In this document: one piece after another, positions 35,161-46,543 of the stretch
Position numbering within the stretch: the first letter of the stretch is position 1
Layout: every line of letters begins with the position of its first letter
From: Madurella fahalii
Taxonomy: Eukaryota; Ascomycota; Sordariomycetes; Sordariales
Direction: 5' to 3'
Length of the DNA stretch: 64,000 nt
NCBI GenBank assembly: GCA_029876055.1
Contig: CM056877.1
Location: 1,302,001 to 1,366,000, forward strand
Program-made: the position numbers and the translations under genes
Notes under the pieces: generated by a model
What the model saw: the letters and a program-made list of their open reading frames with translations, nothing else
The model's database searches: none
Told to the model about the DNA's origin: nothing

Positions 35161-38058
35161 TGAGCCGGCTTTTCTTCAAAGGAGCGTTGCAGGGAGTGAG
35201 TGGAGTATCAACGGGAGGAGAGGTCATCGGGTTTGGTACGGGTCTCATAAGGAAGACAAACCATCTACAGAAATGGGATGGTCCCTGTCTGTCTGTAATA
35301 TAGGCAAGAAGACTGGGCAGAGCCGGCAACGGAGATTGGGGGGGGGGGGCGTACATACTTCAGGGTTAAGCATATTCTAAGCAGGCGTTTGGCGCAATAC
35401 AGGGAGGCATATCAGCATATTATCAGGCCTGCTCTCCTTGGGTACTACCAGCCGCTAACTTCCAGCTCTCCATATACTGCGCAACGTTAAAGCTGTGATT
35501 CTTTGAGATTTGGACGGTTTGTGCAAGGTCGAGACCGGCTAGGCCACAACAGGGCTAAGGATTGTAGATTAGCAGAAAGGGGCTACGAGGTCACTATGCT
35601 AAAGTTGCTCTATATCAGCAACTTAGCTAAATCGTTTCATATATCTTAGTTAGTTAAGCGAGTTATCCGTCTTTTCTTCTTTTTCGGGTCTTTTATAAAC
35701 TTATATCAACTTCTTACATTCGTTAACCAACCAGGCGTAATCTACTAGTCCCTGCAATTGTCTTGGGTAAGAGCAACGAGGTATCAGCCAGGTCTCCTGT
35801 AGACACGCAAGCAAAGAGGGGCGGCTGGGTTTACTTTCAAGCTTTCTCCCAAGAGTTATCTGAGAACATTTAGTCGCCAGATCCTTACGGTATCTTGTGC
35901 ATCGTGGATCGCGGATCGTGTTGTTGAGGCTTCGCTTCACCGTCGTTTTGGCAAAACGACGAATATGCCGTCAAAGTCAGGTATGTAGAAATCTGTACAG
36001 AATACTGAGCTACATTGAAATGAATTCACGAAGAGGGCTCCCGGGGTATCTGCGGATGTACATCAGTAGCCAAACCTGAGACTGCTCCTATACAATGTTG
36101 TGGCGTCCACAGATCGATGAACCTCCCAGATTTAATTCAATGTCCTCATCTTCTCACTTTTCATATCTCCGTAGTCCCCATTGATATAGTAGCAGCCACA
36201 GCACCGTAGATAGCGGCAACGCGGAGGGAATCTCACGGCATTTCCAACAGCCTGGAGCTGCCAAGATCCTCGAATAACAAAGCTTTGTCCCCTCGGGATT
36301 AGGACGCTCTGTCTCCGACGTGCCAGGTTTATCCCCGATTCTGGTTTGTCAAACCTGCCTGAGCTAAGGTGTCTTAGTCTGCCTTGATATTTGCTCGCGG
36401 CCTCGGGGTCGGCTTTTTCAGCTAACGTCATTGCACGATATCTCGTTCTGGGCCTCGCTCTGGATCCTGCGGAGAGGCTTCAAGGTAAATTTCACATTCT
36501 CAAATAAGAAATGGAGTTGATGGTGTATTAAGATGGAGTTCGCCGTAGTTCCTGCAGCGCTCCAGAATAACAGAAGTACTAGTAGCTCGCTGAGCGGAGC
36601 AAACTCCTGTTATGGGCTTGCGGCTAATGGGACAACACGCGTTGCCACGGGATCGCTCGTACCGGCGAAGATACGAGTCTGCCCATCTCTGTTATTGGCG
36701 GTTACATTGCCACCTGTTACTTTATCGATATAACTACGGGGACCGAAATACTTCGTAAGTACAGCTACTACTATATAAGCGGTGCTTTGGCCGGTCTTCC
36801 TGACGACCGCGTTTCGCAAGGTCTGTCGGGTGTCGGGAAAAGAGATACCCCATTCCCCGTTTGTTCAGAGGTTCGGTATAGTCGGCATGGTCCGGTTGAT
36901 TGGGGCTATTACGACAAGCGCCAAGATAGCTGCATTCAGATGCTATGGTCTATGAAGTGAGCGTAATTGCTAAAGCTCTCAAAAAAGATAGCGGCGTTCT
37001 TCCAGCCTCTGTGGCATAGTCTGAGACCGGTTCAGCTGTGGCTGGGCTGTCCGTGAGAGCTTCCACCAGACAGCGTAGTACGTCCGATTTGGTGCTCGTA
37101 GCCGCGAGAAATTGATTTACCAAGTTAGGTCCGAGCTGAGCCAAGGCGTTTGTGCCATCGATTGGATTTGATTTGGATGCGAGGCGACTAGAGGGGTGGA
37201 TAGTGGCCCCTTGAAGAGAGATGCTGCAAGTGTATCAATAAGAGGTCGTTCTACAACACTAGTGACCAGCATTGGAGATCTTATGATTTAACGGATACTG
37301 GGATTGCTTCACTCTAGCTACCACTCAGACCGCTAATACAGGACGAGCTGTCTTGCAGGCCCTTGCTCTGGTCAGTGGGTTGTGATCTGTACGCGTGTTG
37401 GGCACAAGCTTTAGAACCTATCAAATATTTAAGAGTTGTAAACAGATTTGCGAATCAATAGGTCAAATGACGAGACTTGTTGATTTCAGTTATAGCTAGT
37501 GCGGAGTTATTGTTACCTAAGGAAGGTACTTGAGGGCATCTAATTATAAGAAACAATCAGAAATCAAAAAGGAAAGAGAAATGGAATTTTAAGGTACGTT
37601 AGCGATCCTAGCAACCTGAATTGAGACTTGTCACATTTCGGTTCCAAATTCCCTGATCTGGCCTCTCTCGAATACCGCCTGTCCAATGCACTGCATCTTC
37701 CCGCTCTCACCCCGCAGGAGCGACACTAGCAGCCCCGCAGCATCATAATCACTTCAGCGATGAAGTCATTCCGCCGACGATCTCGGCCAACAAACGCAAC
37801 CTGCTGCATACCTTACTAAAGGTTGACTTCTACCTGCTTCCCGTTTATCAAGACGGTTCCGACTCGAAGATTCGCATGGCAGCAGCGCAGAGACGCTCCT
37901 ACATTACCATAGCGAAAACAGCCAGAATCTCACAGTTTTCCTCGATTTCAAGCCCACACCATCACCTACTAGTGCCTACTTTTCCTTCATCCAGACTCAT
38001 CACCACCACTACCACCAACACCACCACCACCACCACAACAACCACCACCGCACCCAAA
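35161..38058. other. Long intergenic stretch with possible gene or transposon relics
   Basis: 2.9 kb without an intact gene. It is AT-richer than neighbours, especially 35560-35720, with many TA dinucleotides. A minus-strand frame at 35701-35940 and two at about 36610-36819 and 36950-37300 have protein-like composition, interrupted by stops; I cannot assign a family. The pattern could reflect mutated repeats (RIP-like decay), but I see no terminal repeats. A 12-nt G run lies at 35338-35349. Positions 38001-38049 form an ACC-rich microsatellite in the leader of the next gene. Confidence 0.35.
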
Positions 38059-38934
38059 ATGTCCAGCACCCCCAACCCTCCGCCGGCGCCTTGGCGCTCC
38101 CTCTTCCTCTCCCACCTAACCCGCCTCAACCCGGTAACCTTCACGCTCGCGACCCTGCACCCCACGCCGTCCTGCGAGTCGCCGTCGGCGGGCTTGCCCG
38201 CGGTCCCGCGCGCGCGCACGTGCATCTTCCGGGGCCTGTGGGGGGAGCTTCCGCGCAACGCGCACAACGGGGCGGCGCGCAACCCGGCGCTGTACGAGTC
38301 GGACCTGCCGGTGCTGACGACGGACGCGCGGACCGACAAGGCCGGCGAGCTGTTCGACAGCGCGGGCGGCGCCGGGGGCGGCACGATGACGGGCGGCGGC
38401 GGGCCCGTCGAGGCCGTGTTCTGGGTCGAGCCCGCCCGCACCCAGTGGCGCGTGCGCGGCAGCGCGTGGGTGCTCGCCGCCGATGCCGACTCGGACGGGG
38501 AAGGGGCGCGGAAGGTCAGGGACTTGTTGATGCGGCGGATGCGGAGGAGGGAGCAGGCTCCGGCTCCGGCTGGGGATCAGAGTGAAGGTGGGGAGTGGAG
38601 CTTCGCGCGCGAGGTGACGGCCCACTTTGGGAACCTGAGCCCCCTCATGCGCGGCTCGTTCAGGGGGCCCGCGCCTGGCACGCCGGTGGCGTATGGAGCC
38701 GCGGAAGGGGAGGTGAATGCCATGGGTCGGACGCTTGACGACTTGGAGGATGAGGCGGCGAGACGGAATTTTAGGACGGTGGTCATCGTGCCCGAGGAGG
38801 TGGACCAGGTCGATCTGACGGATGAGGCGAGGCCGAAGCGGTGGCTTTATGTCTATCGCGGTGCTGCAGGGGAGTCGAAGCTTGCTGGTGGTGAGGTCAT
38901 TGGGGAGTGGGAGAAGGCTGAGGTTTGGCCATAA
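38059..38934 (+). CDS. Alr4036-type pyridoxamine 5'-phosphate oxidase-like FMN-binding protein
   Basis: Predicted split-barrel flavoprotein of the PNPOx-like Alr4036 group; enzymatic activity is unproven for most fungal members. No intron; 291 residues from ATG 38059, which has a good context (AAAATGT) and matches the usual family start just before APWRSLFLSHLTRLNPVTFT. Further typical segments are LHPTP, RARTCIFRGLWGELP, YESDLPVLTTDARTDK, VEAVFWVEPARTQWRVRGSA and, near the end, RWLYVYRGAAGESKLAGGEV. An in-frame ATG at 37876 would add 61 residues: a basic, amphipathic start (MAAAQRRSYITIAKTARIS) and a threonine run encoded by the ACC microsatellite. That extension could be a mitochondrial presequence or simply leader. 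The sequence is strongly GC-biased at third positions. Confidence 0.85.
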   Translation: MSSTPNPPPAPWRSLFLSHLTRLNPVTFTLATLHPTPSCESPSAGLPAVPRARTCIFRGLWGELPRNAHNGAARNPALYESDLPVLTTDARTDKAGELFDSAGGAGGGTMTGGGGPVEAVFWVEPARTQWRVRGSAWVLAADADSDGEGARKVRDLLMRRMRRREQAPAPAGDQSEGGEWSFAREVTAHFGNLSPLMRGSFRGPAPGTPVAYGAAEGEVNAMGRTLDDLEDEAARRNFRTVVIVPEEVDQVDLTDEARPKRWLYVYRGAAGESKLAGGEVIGEWEKAEVWP

Positions 38935-39812
38935 TAGCAACTAATTAGGGCGTTCGGTAGACGATGGATTCGAGTAGTGCTCTTTGGAACCGGTGCCCGT
39001 GGTTCATCGCAGTTGCTGAGCAAGGTGATGCTACGAAGCAGAATTCTCCATGGGTGATTCAATAGGAACACCCCGAGTCCATGGGTAGAAACTAGATTCA
39101 ATCTACGTTATCCGCCCTTAATGATAAGAGATGCGCGCAGGGAATGCAAAAACCACGTCGATTCGGCCTGTTCTGCCAGTGAGCGCCTCCCTTTAAATTG
39201 TCCGTCTCCTCCCAAGGTATTTTACGTGGCTTGTTGTTGAGATGAAGAACACTTTTGAACAGGGTGCCGGCCCTTACTCCCGCAACTCGTAGCAGAACGG
39301 CCTCGTAGAACGCGAGAAGCTGCCGCGCGCCCGTGAGACGGCGAAGGGGGAGGATGCTAGTAGTTTCTTTCATTAGTGCTGAGGAGGACATTACGGTGGA
39401 GATTCGGGGGATCGATTGTCACATTGATCATAGAGCGAGAGAGGAGCGCTTCGGGAAGGGTTAGTGCTGGCTGTGTGAAGGGTTGAGTGACTACCTAAAA
39501 ATGGAATACGGTTGGTTTTATGCGCTCAGTGCGAAGAGCTCGGGGTTATAGAAGAATCCTGTCGTTTACTTAGGTACTGGCTCTACCTCGCTCCGCAGTG
39601 CTCGGTTTGATATCTAAACAGAAGAAGGTGCGTAAAGTATCAAGCGCAACATTGCCAGGACGGAGATGACCGGTACATTTTATATCAAACCCGGTGGACG
39701 AGAAGTTTAGAGCAAAGACACACGCATCCCCGGTGATACCTTCTGTAAGGTTGCAAAATGTGCCCCCGCCACCCGCTCAACTGTATGGCGCCATGAATTG
39801 AACCCTTCCCAG
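38935..39812. other. Intergenic, convergent 3' regions
   Basis: No supported gene between the Alr4036-type gene and the minus-strand GTPase/ankyrin gene. A minus-strand open frame at 39098-39391 has no domain. Confidence 0.5.
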
Positions 39813-41652
39813 TCAATATTCCGCCCCATTCTTCAACAACAAGCTCCGAATATTGTCTGTCTTCGCCATGTTGAGCGGCTTCAGCCCGGTGTTGGATATG
39901 GCGTTGACGGGCGCATTGTGCTGCAGCAGCAACTTGACCACATCGGCCCGCCCCTTCGCCGCCGCCCAGTGCAGCGGTGTCCACCCTAAGGGGCCGCACA
40001 TGGCCGGGTCGGCACCCTCATGCTCGAGCATCTGACGCACGTCCTCGTAGCGTCCTTCCTCGGCTGCGCTGCACAGCGAGTGACTGTCTCGGTTTCGCAA
40101 GCAGGGACTGGTCTTCAGGGTGCGTATGCCCAGCAGGTTGTGCGCTCCCTTACCGAGGCTACCAGTACTCTGTAGTGGTTGCACGCCGAGACTCGGGGCG
40201 GAACTGGGACGGGGAGGTAGTAGTGGTGGCGGAGCGGCTTTTGGGCCGTGGTGCGGGCTTGGGCTCGTATCGCACAGTTGGCGGAGTATGGCGCTGCTCT
40301 CCTTCTCTGATTCGGACAGGGCCTTAATACTGACTATGAGCTCTTCTTGCTGGCGCTGGAGTGCTGCAAACGGTTGCCGCTCATTCAGTTGACGGAGGAT
40401 GGTACCGTTCTCCTTCTCTGATTCGGAGAGTGTTTTGATGTGGGCTGTAAACTCTTTCTGCTGGCGTAGGATCCTTGCAAGCAATTGATGGCTTGAGCTT
40501 AGATCACTCACTCGACCGATTATGGTGGCGTTCTCCCTCTGCGATTCGGCGAGGGTCCTGATGCTGGCTGTGAGCGCCTCCTGCTGGTTCTTGAGCGTTG
40601 TAAGGAGTTGATGGAGTTCGTTCTGCTGTTGGTACATTGCCGCCGTCTCCGCCACGGACTCCTGGATGCGCGCTTGAAGATCATCCCCCATCGCCTTCTT
40701 CACATCAGACAAGCCTTGGCTGAATTTCCCAGCTTGCGCGGCAGACTCGTACTCCACGGCTTTGCCCGCTTTGGTCTGGCTGCAAGACTTGCCGCCATGC
40801 AGCATCTCATCCTGAATTTTGAGAACCAGATCTTCCTCTTCCAAAGAAACCAGCTCCCTGATGAGTGCTGAGGCGGAGAGGAGGCTGCCGTGATGGCGTT
40901 TGATCTGCGCTCCCCGGCTTCTCATCCAGCCCCAAAATTCTGGAGTCGCCGCCAGTTCTTCCTCTACTCCCATTGCCCTAGGCCCGTCAGCAACCTCCCA
41001 CTTTGTCGTGACCATCAAGACATTTGGAAACGCTTTGGGCCCGCAGAGCTGCTTGAAGATCTCAAGACCCATAACCTCAGAATGGCGCACACGCATCTCG
41101 GTGACAGATCGCAGATACAGAATACCGCGCAGCTTTACGCCCTTGGCGAAGTAGCGCACTAGCCATTGCGCGATCTCCTTCAGCACCTCTGTATCCCTTT
41201 GTTTGGTGTTGTCAAAGCTGGGGGTATCGACCAGGCAAACGTTCTTCAAGGCGTTGACGGGTTTGCACCTGTATGCCGCCATCTTCTGGGTGCCTTTGAG
41301 TTTTGAAGCACGTGCGTGGTCAGCATGACGGGAAGATCCAATGCTTTGACCACTCGGGAAGTGCTCTGGGGGAACGCAAGGAATCTATCTCACAGCTTTG
41401 AAGGCCATGGCCAGGCTCAGGAGGGGAAGCATCGTCAACGCATAGTTGTCTGATGAAAGTGCTCTTTCCCGACCCTGATGTGCCCATTACGGCAATGACT
41501 ACGTCGGTCGCCTGCGGCTCGTAGCCGCTTTGAACGTTCGCTTCTGGGATCGACTGATGGGCCATGTCGGTGTTTCGCTCCAGCGTCGATTCGGACACTG
41601 CGGTATGCCAGTCGTCATCCGCCGTGTCGGACCCGGGATCCTCCGGTAGCAT
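39813..41652 (-). CDS. P-loop GTPase with tandem coiled-coil repeats and ankyrin repeats
   Basis: Predicted cytosolic GTP-binding protein of an AIG1/dynamin-like fungal G-domain group; function unknown. Exon 1 is 41394-41652 and exon 2 is 39813-41293 (100-nt intron, GTGAGA donor, TGCTGAC branch, AAG acceptor), 579 residues. The G domain has a P-loop GTSGSGKST at 57-65, a G3-like LVDTPSFDNT (Ser where Gly is usual) and VMVTTKWE, which occupies the G4 position and is typical of this group. It also has the characteristic block EVLKEIAQWLVRYFAKGVKL. Three coiled-coil repeats follow, with cores LTASIRTLAESQREN, FTAHIKTLSESEKEN and LIVSIKALSESEKES at 41- and 37-residue spacing. After a Pro-rich linker come two to three ankyrin repeats (GWTPLHWAAAKGRADVVKLL). 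The order switch/coil/ankyrin resembles NLR-like signalling proteins, which is inference. It starts an accessory island. Confidence 0.82.
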
Positions 41653-43029
41653 AATTCAGAGCAAGTGAAAGCTGACCCCGTGCTATCCTCTGACACAGTT
41701 TACGCAGCAGTTGGTGATGCCGATCCAGTGTTGTTGGGCCGGCAATGGGACTTGTCATCGCCCTCCTTTATTGGGTCTCGGTATTAATTAGTTGAGTTTG
41801 GGCATCCGAAACATGTCATTACTTTCAATCGGGTCTCAAAAAGGTTGCCCACTACTAACCCAATCCTCCGTACTCCGTACTGTGTACTGTACATTGTCGG
41901 TTCCGTTGGTCTTGACGGAGCATGCAGGCCACTGGATGATATTGGCTATGGTAATGGTGTCAACTGGCGACGGCGCCGAATCAGAGCCGCTCTGCCTCGG
42001 CAAAAAGAGTCCGCGTGCAGGTGAACCATCAAGAGGCTGGAGGCCTTGCCGCCTTGCGGAACCTGATGACGTTCCTCCAATTTCCTCAAAAGCGATTCAG
42101 GTGAGAGCTCCCTGGAGCAGTCTGCTTTGTTGTTGTCTGGTATCCGGGCAATTGGTGCAGATTTCCGGTTTGATCATTGGGTACGAATACATATACGTCC
42201 GCACAGGCAGCTAAGGTACCTAAACCAATGCAGCCAAGCCGGGGTGCGTCTGAATGAAGGCCTCTGATTCCCCGTCTGCCGAAGCAGCCTCGTTTGTACT
42301 TGCTGTGTCACCCAAGTTCTTGTTTTCTGCAAAAGGTAAACTGCACGGCACTGTTACATCGGATCGCATTCCCACCAGCTGGCCAACGTGCCATGGTAGG
42401 TACTGTACATGACCGTGGCCCAAACTCTCTCTCTCTCTTTTTCTCCTCCTCCAGTTGAGCCTCTTAATGCTACCCTCATGATAAGTTCTCTGCTCCCTTG
42501 TTCTACTGGGTACTGTTCTAAAAGTACCTTACCTACCCTCTCAGCTGTCCCGTCATGCCAATGGTCATTCGGGCACAATCCTCAGAGCAAGACATCTCTG
42601 CCCGATTGTTCATGCGTCGCCATTGACAGGCAGTGGAGACAAGACTTAGTTCAACACTATGGCTATCCACATGAACAAATCAGGAGGCTATCAGGCCGAC
42701 TCTGCAATGGATTAATTCATGCTGAAAAGTGACATGGTGACATCGTTGGCGCCCGGTTCCTTGTTGCAATTAGTTGCCCTCTGTGTCGGAAACTTCGGAC
42801 GCTTGATAGGTCTGACTCCTCACTTTCTTTCTTTTTTTTTCAACGGAACAATTCGCTAGGAGAGATTCGACCTCGACAGCGCAGTTTGTATGGTCACCAA
42901 GCCCGCTCCTGCGTTTCCTTTGTTCCTTGTTACCGCTTCAAACAACTGTGGACACTTAATAGTAATTTAATCCTCACAACAAACGGAAATGAACGGCATA
43001 CAGGCAAATACCAAGGAAGCCCAAAATAG
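41653..43029. other. Intergenic upstream of the GTPase/ankyrin gene
   Basis: No supported gene. Contains GTACTGTGTACTGTACATTG-type short repeats near 41878-41897 and a TC-rich tract at 42424-42455. Open frames are short and domain-free. Confidence 0.5.
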
Positions 43030-43724
43030 GCGCCAAACCTGCCAAAAAAAAATAGACCCCTAGGTCTTGACACGCCTACGGTTAATGGTCGTGCCGGGCA
43101 ACCGCAGGGCAAGCAAACCGAGTCCATATCCGCGGCCGGAGCCTAGAATCATGCCGAAGTCAAGAAGCGCAAGGCTGGCTGGGAGAATTTGGGAAATGGC
43201 GCTGCTGCTTGGGACGATCACCAGCTGCCAGACGCCGGCCACCTCAGCAAGGTAATGATGTGTAATAGCAAGCCAACGTTTCCCAATGTGGCGGCCGGTG
43301 TGAAAGCCACGACCAGTCCCGAGGCTGACCAGTTAAAGCACCACAATGGTAACGAGGAGGATGACGAAGAGGCTGCCGATCCGGCGCGCCATCAGCTCAT
43401 CGACTGGGAACCGGCCAACCAAGCGCTTGACGACCTCCATAACAGGACACTGCAGAGAAGCTGCCCAAGTTGATCGAGTCCGTGACCAAAAAGCACAAGG
43501 ACGACATGGAGAAGAAAGACAAGGAGTTGAGACTCCTCAGGGCCGAGAGCGAGGCCTTGAAGGCGAACCTGATGCATTACCGCAACATTTCCAAAGAGAC
43601 CGATGCTATGCTTGCGAGGATGTCGCTTATCGAAGGGACAGTTGCTAAGGCTTGGAATATGGTTTTGGCTTCCAGTGGTGGGCCCATTAATGGTCTGCAG
43701 AGTGGGATGGGTGTTGATTGAGTT
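43030..43724 (+). pseudogene. Decayed coiled-coil protein gene
   Basis: Three collinear stretches have clear protein character but cannot all be joined. 43060-43149 reads PLGLDTPTVNGRAGQPQ and so on into a TAG at 43147-43149. The same frame continues with AEVKKRKAGWENLGNG, AAAWDDHQLPDAGHLSK and further. The last stretch, in another phase, reads KLPKLIESVTKKHKDDMEKK, then DKELRLLRAESEALKANL and ends IEGTVAKAWNMVLASSG before the stop at 43719-43721. An intron from 43349 (GTAACG) to 43455 (CTGCAG) would join the last two in frame, so only the TAG is a definite break. The C-terminal part is a charged coiled coil. I do not recognise the family. It could instead be a shorter functional gene starting after the TAG. 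Confidence 0.4.
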
Positions 43725-44579
43725 GGGGAAGCGCAGGTGTTGTGAATAACAGTTGACATAGCATCTGCAGTTTGACGTTTGTTATTGGCGCTGCTTTGTG
43801 ATGGATTCCTCTGAAGATTCAACAGTTTTCACCTTATGTTTACGGTCACGAAGGTGGGAGACATACCTAGAGTACCTAATCCACAGTTCGACAAATATCA
43901 TCTCAAATTGATTGCATACTTGTTCCTGACGAAATTGATGAGAGGCTTACGGCAATATCCAGATTGTAACAATTGCAAATAGTCTTGGATTAGAGTTTAT
44001 CCGGCAAACTGGTGAAACACGGAGGTCTAGTACTACCTAATTACACCCCAGCGGGATATATGCGGATGGGTGTGAACCCTCGAACAACAACAAGCTAGGC
44101 TCATGTGAGCCATCGCTGTGAATACTGCGGCTGTTTCGTATGTATACCCCAAATCTGGCCAACACATGATCAAGTGTTTATCCCATTTTATCACCATCAC
44201 GCCCAATGACCCCCGTTCCATTTCCGTGTCAACCATTCTAGTACTCTCTGCAGGCAACGGCATTTCTGTGATAATACTTGCCATGGGCATCTACCTGTCG
44301 CGTCCACTGCTCTCTTAAACATAGATATCCCGGCAGCCGGAGAATAAGAAATTGTCCGTTCTACTGGGGTGTCTTCACAGGGCACATGAAGATAACATTA
44401 CCGTAGATAAGGTACCTTAGTAAGCTTCCTACTACACTAAAAACTGACAGCTTGCCATATCTGATTTCCATCTCACTCGGGGGTCACACCATTCTCTAGC
44501 ATTACTAAACTATGATGCCTAGCATCACCAAGAAAACCGAGATACTCTTATTGATTTACCCAAGCCGGCGGGCCACCCC
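43725..44579. other. Intergenic, AT-richer, no gene seen
   Basis: Open frames here, such as 44033-44290 (-), lack domain features or splice support. Confidence 0.45.
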
Positions 44580-45040
44580 TTACTTAGCCGCCGACGGAGG
44601 AGCGCCGAAATGGAAGGCTCCGCCGCTGAAGGTCTGACGTCCATAGGCAACTGCCCCTCCAATATTGTTGCCGTGGTGGGAAATGTTATGGTAATATGTG
44701 ACGCACTATACAAACAACTCAGCCCGGACACCGGTTTTGTGCGATAGAGAAGCCTTCGCTTCTTTCTAGCGCAGATCGCAGTGCGACTTACATTCAGCTG
44801 TGGGCTCGCCTGCTTTCGGTTCTTGCCCCGTCCCCTGCCCTGGCTAGGATCCTGGTCCTAGAGTGCTATATCAGAATATGCATTACTCAGAGACGAGTGA
44901 GCACCATTATAACGTACCCGAGCCGGCGGCGGCGGGGGAGTTGCGAGAATCGTTTGCGTCGTTGAGGGGGCTGAGGAGGAGCCAACTGTCCTCCCTGTAG
45001 AGTTGGATGCCTCCAATCGTCTCATGTTCGATGAGCACAT
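44580..45040 (-). CDS. Small three-exon protein with C-terminal Gly/aromatic-rich motif
   Basis: Proposed from splice logic, not from a long ORF. Exons: 44918-45040, 44792-44857, 44580-44705. Both introns (60 nt, GTACGT to CTAG; 86 nt, GTAAGT to ATAG) are phase 0 and their removal gives one open frame of 104 residues. Exon 1 is Ser/Thr/Pro-rich, ending in five prolines. Exon 2 is basic and polar (DQDPSQGRGRGKNRKQ). Exon 3 encodes a compact motif, SHHGNNIGGAVAYGRQTFSG, then GAFHFGAPPS, with alternating Gly/Asn and hydrophobic or aromatic residues. The end resembles short C-terminal tails seen in some fungal proteins near NLR-like genes and is reminiscent of prion-like or amyloid signalling motifs; that similarity is a pattern judgement only. 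The start is uncertain: ATG 45040 is the first in frame, and the open frame continues upstream to about 45211. Confidence 0.5.
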
Positions 45041-45789
45041 GCGGTGACGTGTCTCAGAAAGCAAATGGCAGCGAATATTGGCCGAGAGTGAGTAACTTGA
45101 GTTTGATTGCCTGTCACAACCGCCTGGCCAGAACTGGGGATGCTGTGGGCATTCAGTTATGTACACCTGACGCCCGAATCTGATGAAGCCTGCAATCTCA
45201 GCACCATTCAATGACTCTCTGATTTATGATGCCCGACTATCAACTAAACCTCAGCAAAGTCTGTCTGCCACAGCACCAAGTCGGTTCGGGAGGGATCACA
45301 AGGATATCATCCTGCCCTCCACGTTCCACCGGCAGGTGCACGTGGCACATGTACTTAGTACCCCTCTAAACTCTTGGCCCAGCCAAACCGATTGAATCGA
45401 TTCGACGTTTACCGAGGAAACGCTGGGAGCTTCATTTTCCCTCCTTGATCTGGAGTAATGGAAATCAAGCGCCATGCGGTGCGACCGCCGGCCGGAGCGA
45501 TCAGTTGCCCGAAGCTTTAGGCATCCAGAGCCTCAGCTGCCTCACCATGGCAAGTACCTGATACCAGTCCGTGGCCTATGCCAAAGTTCAACTGGCCGCC
45601 GGAATTGAATACTTGTGGGGCCTCCATAGAGCACGGTTGCCGAGCCTAGGTTATTGCCCACGTGCTGTACCTGCATGATAAGGCACGAATGATTCACTGG
45701 TGTACCCCCGCGTTCCAAGGAATCCAAGCCGGGGTTGCCGGGTTGACGGGACCAGCTTCGACCAACTCCCCCGCAGGCTGAGGAGGTGA
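45041..45789. other. Intergenic, no gene seen
   Basis: Probable promoter of the small minus-strand gene at the left; no supported open frame. The stretch near 45540-45640 has some protein-like composition interrupted by stops and may belong to the decayed gene that follows. Confidence 0.4.
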
Positions 45790-46362
45790 AGGTTCGCAGG
45801 CCTGATTCTCGGGCTATGCGGCCATTGTCGGGTTTCGTGATTGCGATAACACTCCCCAGTCCTTCGCAAACAAGATCGTGGAACCCATGATCATATCCAA
45901 GGCGAGGGCGGGTACGCTGAGGAAGCCGGTCATTGTCCTCGTCAACACTGACGGGAAGGTGAGCGATTAATTATGAGGAAGGAAAAGTGCACCTCATGCT
46001 TCCCCAGCAGGAAGAAAATGACTTTGGTCAGCCATACCGGGAGCCGCGGACGGCTCTGTGTGACACTATACGGTACTGCAAGAGATCGTCCGTCGGCTCT
46101 CAAGCCCTACGGGGACGCAGCTGTCGTCTTCGTCGTTTCCCATGTTGGAAGCGACCCGCAAGCTGAGGAGTTCGTTCGGGAACTTGATGCGGACTACGAG
46201 GCCAGGAGTATGGTCTACTGCTCCAAGGAGAGACTGGATGAGCAGTTGGCGGTGTTTCAACGCATCAACGACAGGAGATACACCGGTTGGGTAAACGCCC
46301 TGTGCTTTGGCAATGACGGGGAATTATTGGAGGCTAATCGTTGCGATTTCCGTAGTTGATGA
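45790..46362 (+). pseudogene. Decayed gene of unknown family
   Basis: Successive stretches in different phases look coding but do not form one protein. 45810-45959 reads SGYAAIVGFRDCDNTPQSFA, then KARAGTLRKPVIVLVNTDGK and stops just after at 45967. A second phase around 45975-46110 reads VHLMLPQQEENDFGQPYREP and TALCDTIRYCKRSS. A third, to 46359, reads YGDAAVVFVVSHVGSDPQAE and YTGWVNALCFGNDGELLEAN. No combination of visible donors and acceptors joined all three. I conclude that it is a frame-disrupted remnant, or a gene whose splicing I could not resolve. No family was recognised. Confidence 0.35.
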
Positions 46363-46543
46363 GATTGTTCCTTGCGGCTCTGGACGGTCAAACGGCATCG
46401 TAGCATTAGTGAAGGAGCCAGGTAAAATACCTACTTTCGATGGATTGGTGATCCGTAGGTCTTCACAAGCTTTGATTAGAGAATTTCACTTGCCATCAAG
46501 CAGCGCATCGACTATCAATTCAAGAACCGCATCATCATCATCA

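Noticed and set aside
35701..35940. Possible transposase or polyprotein fragment on the minus strand
   Set aside because: Composition is protein-like, but I saw no catalytic motif, terminal repeats or target-site duplication, so no mobile element is claimed.
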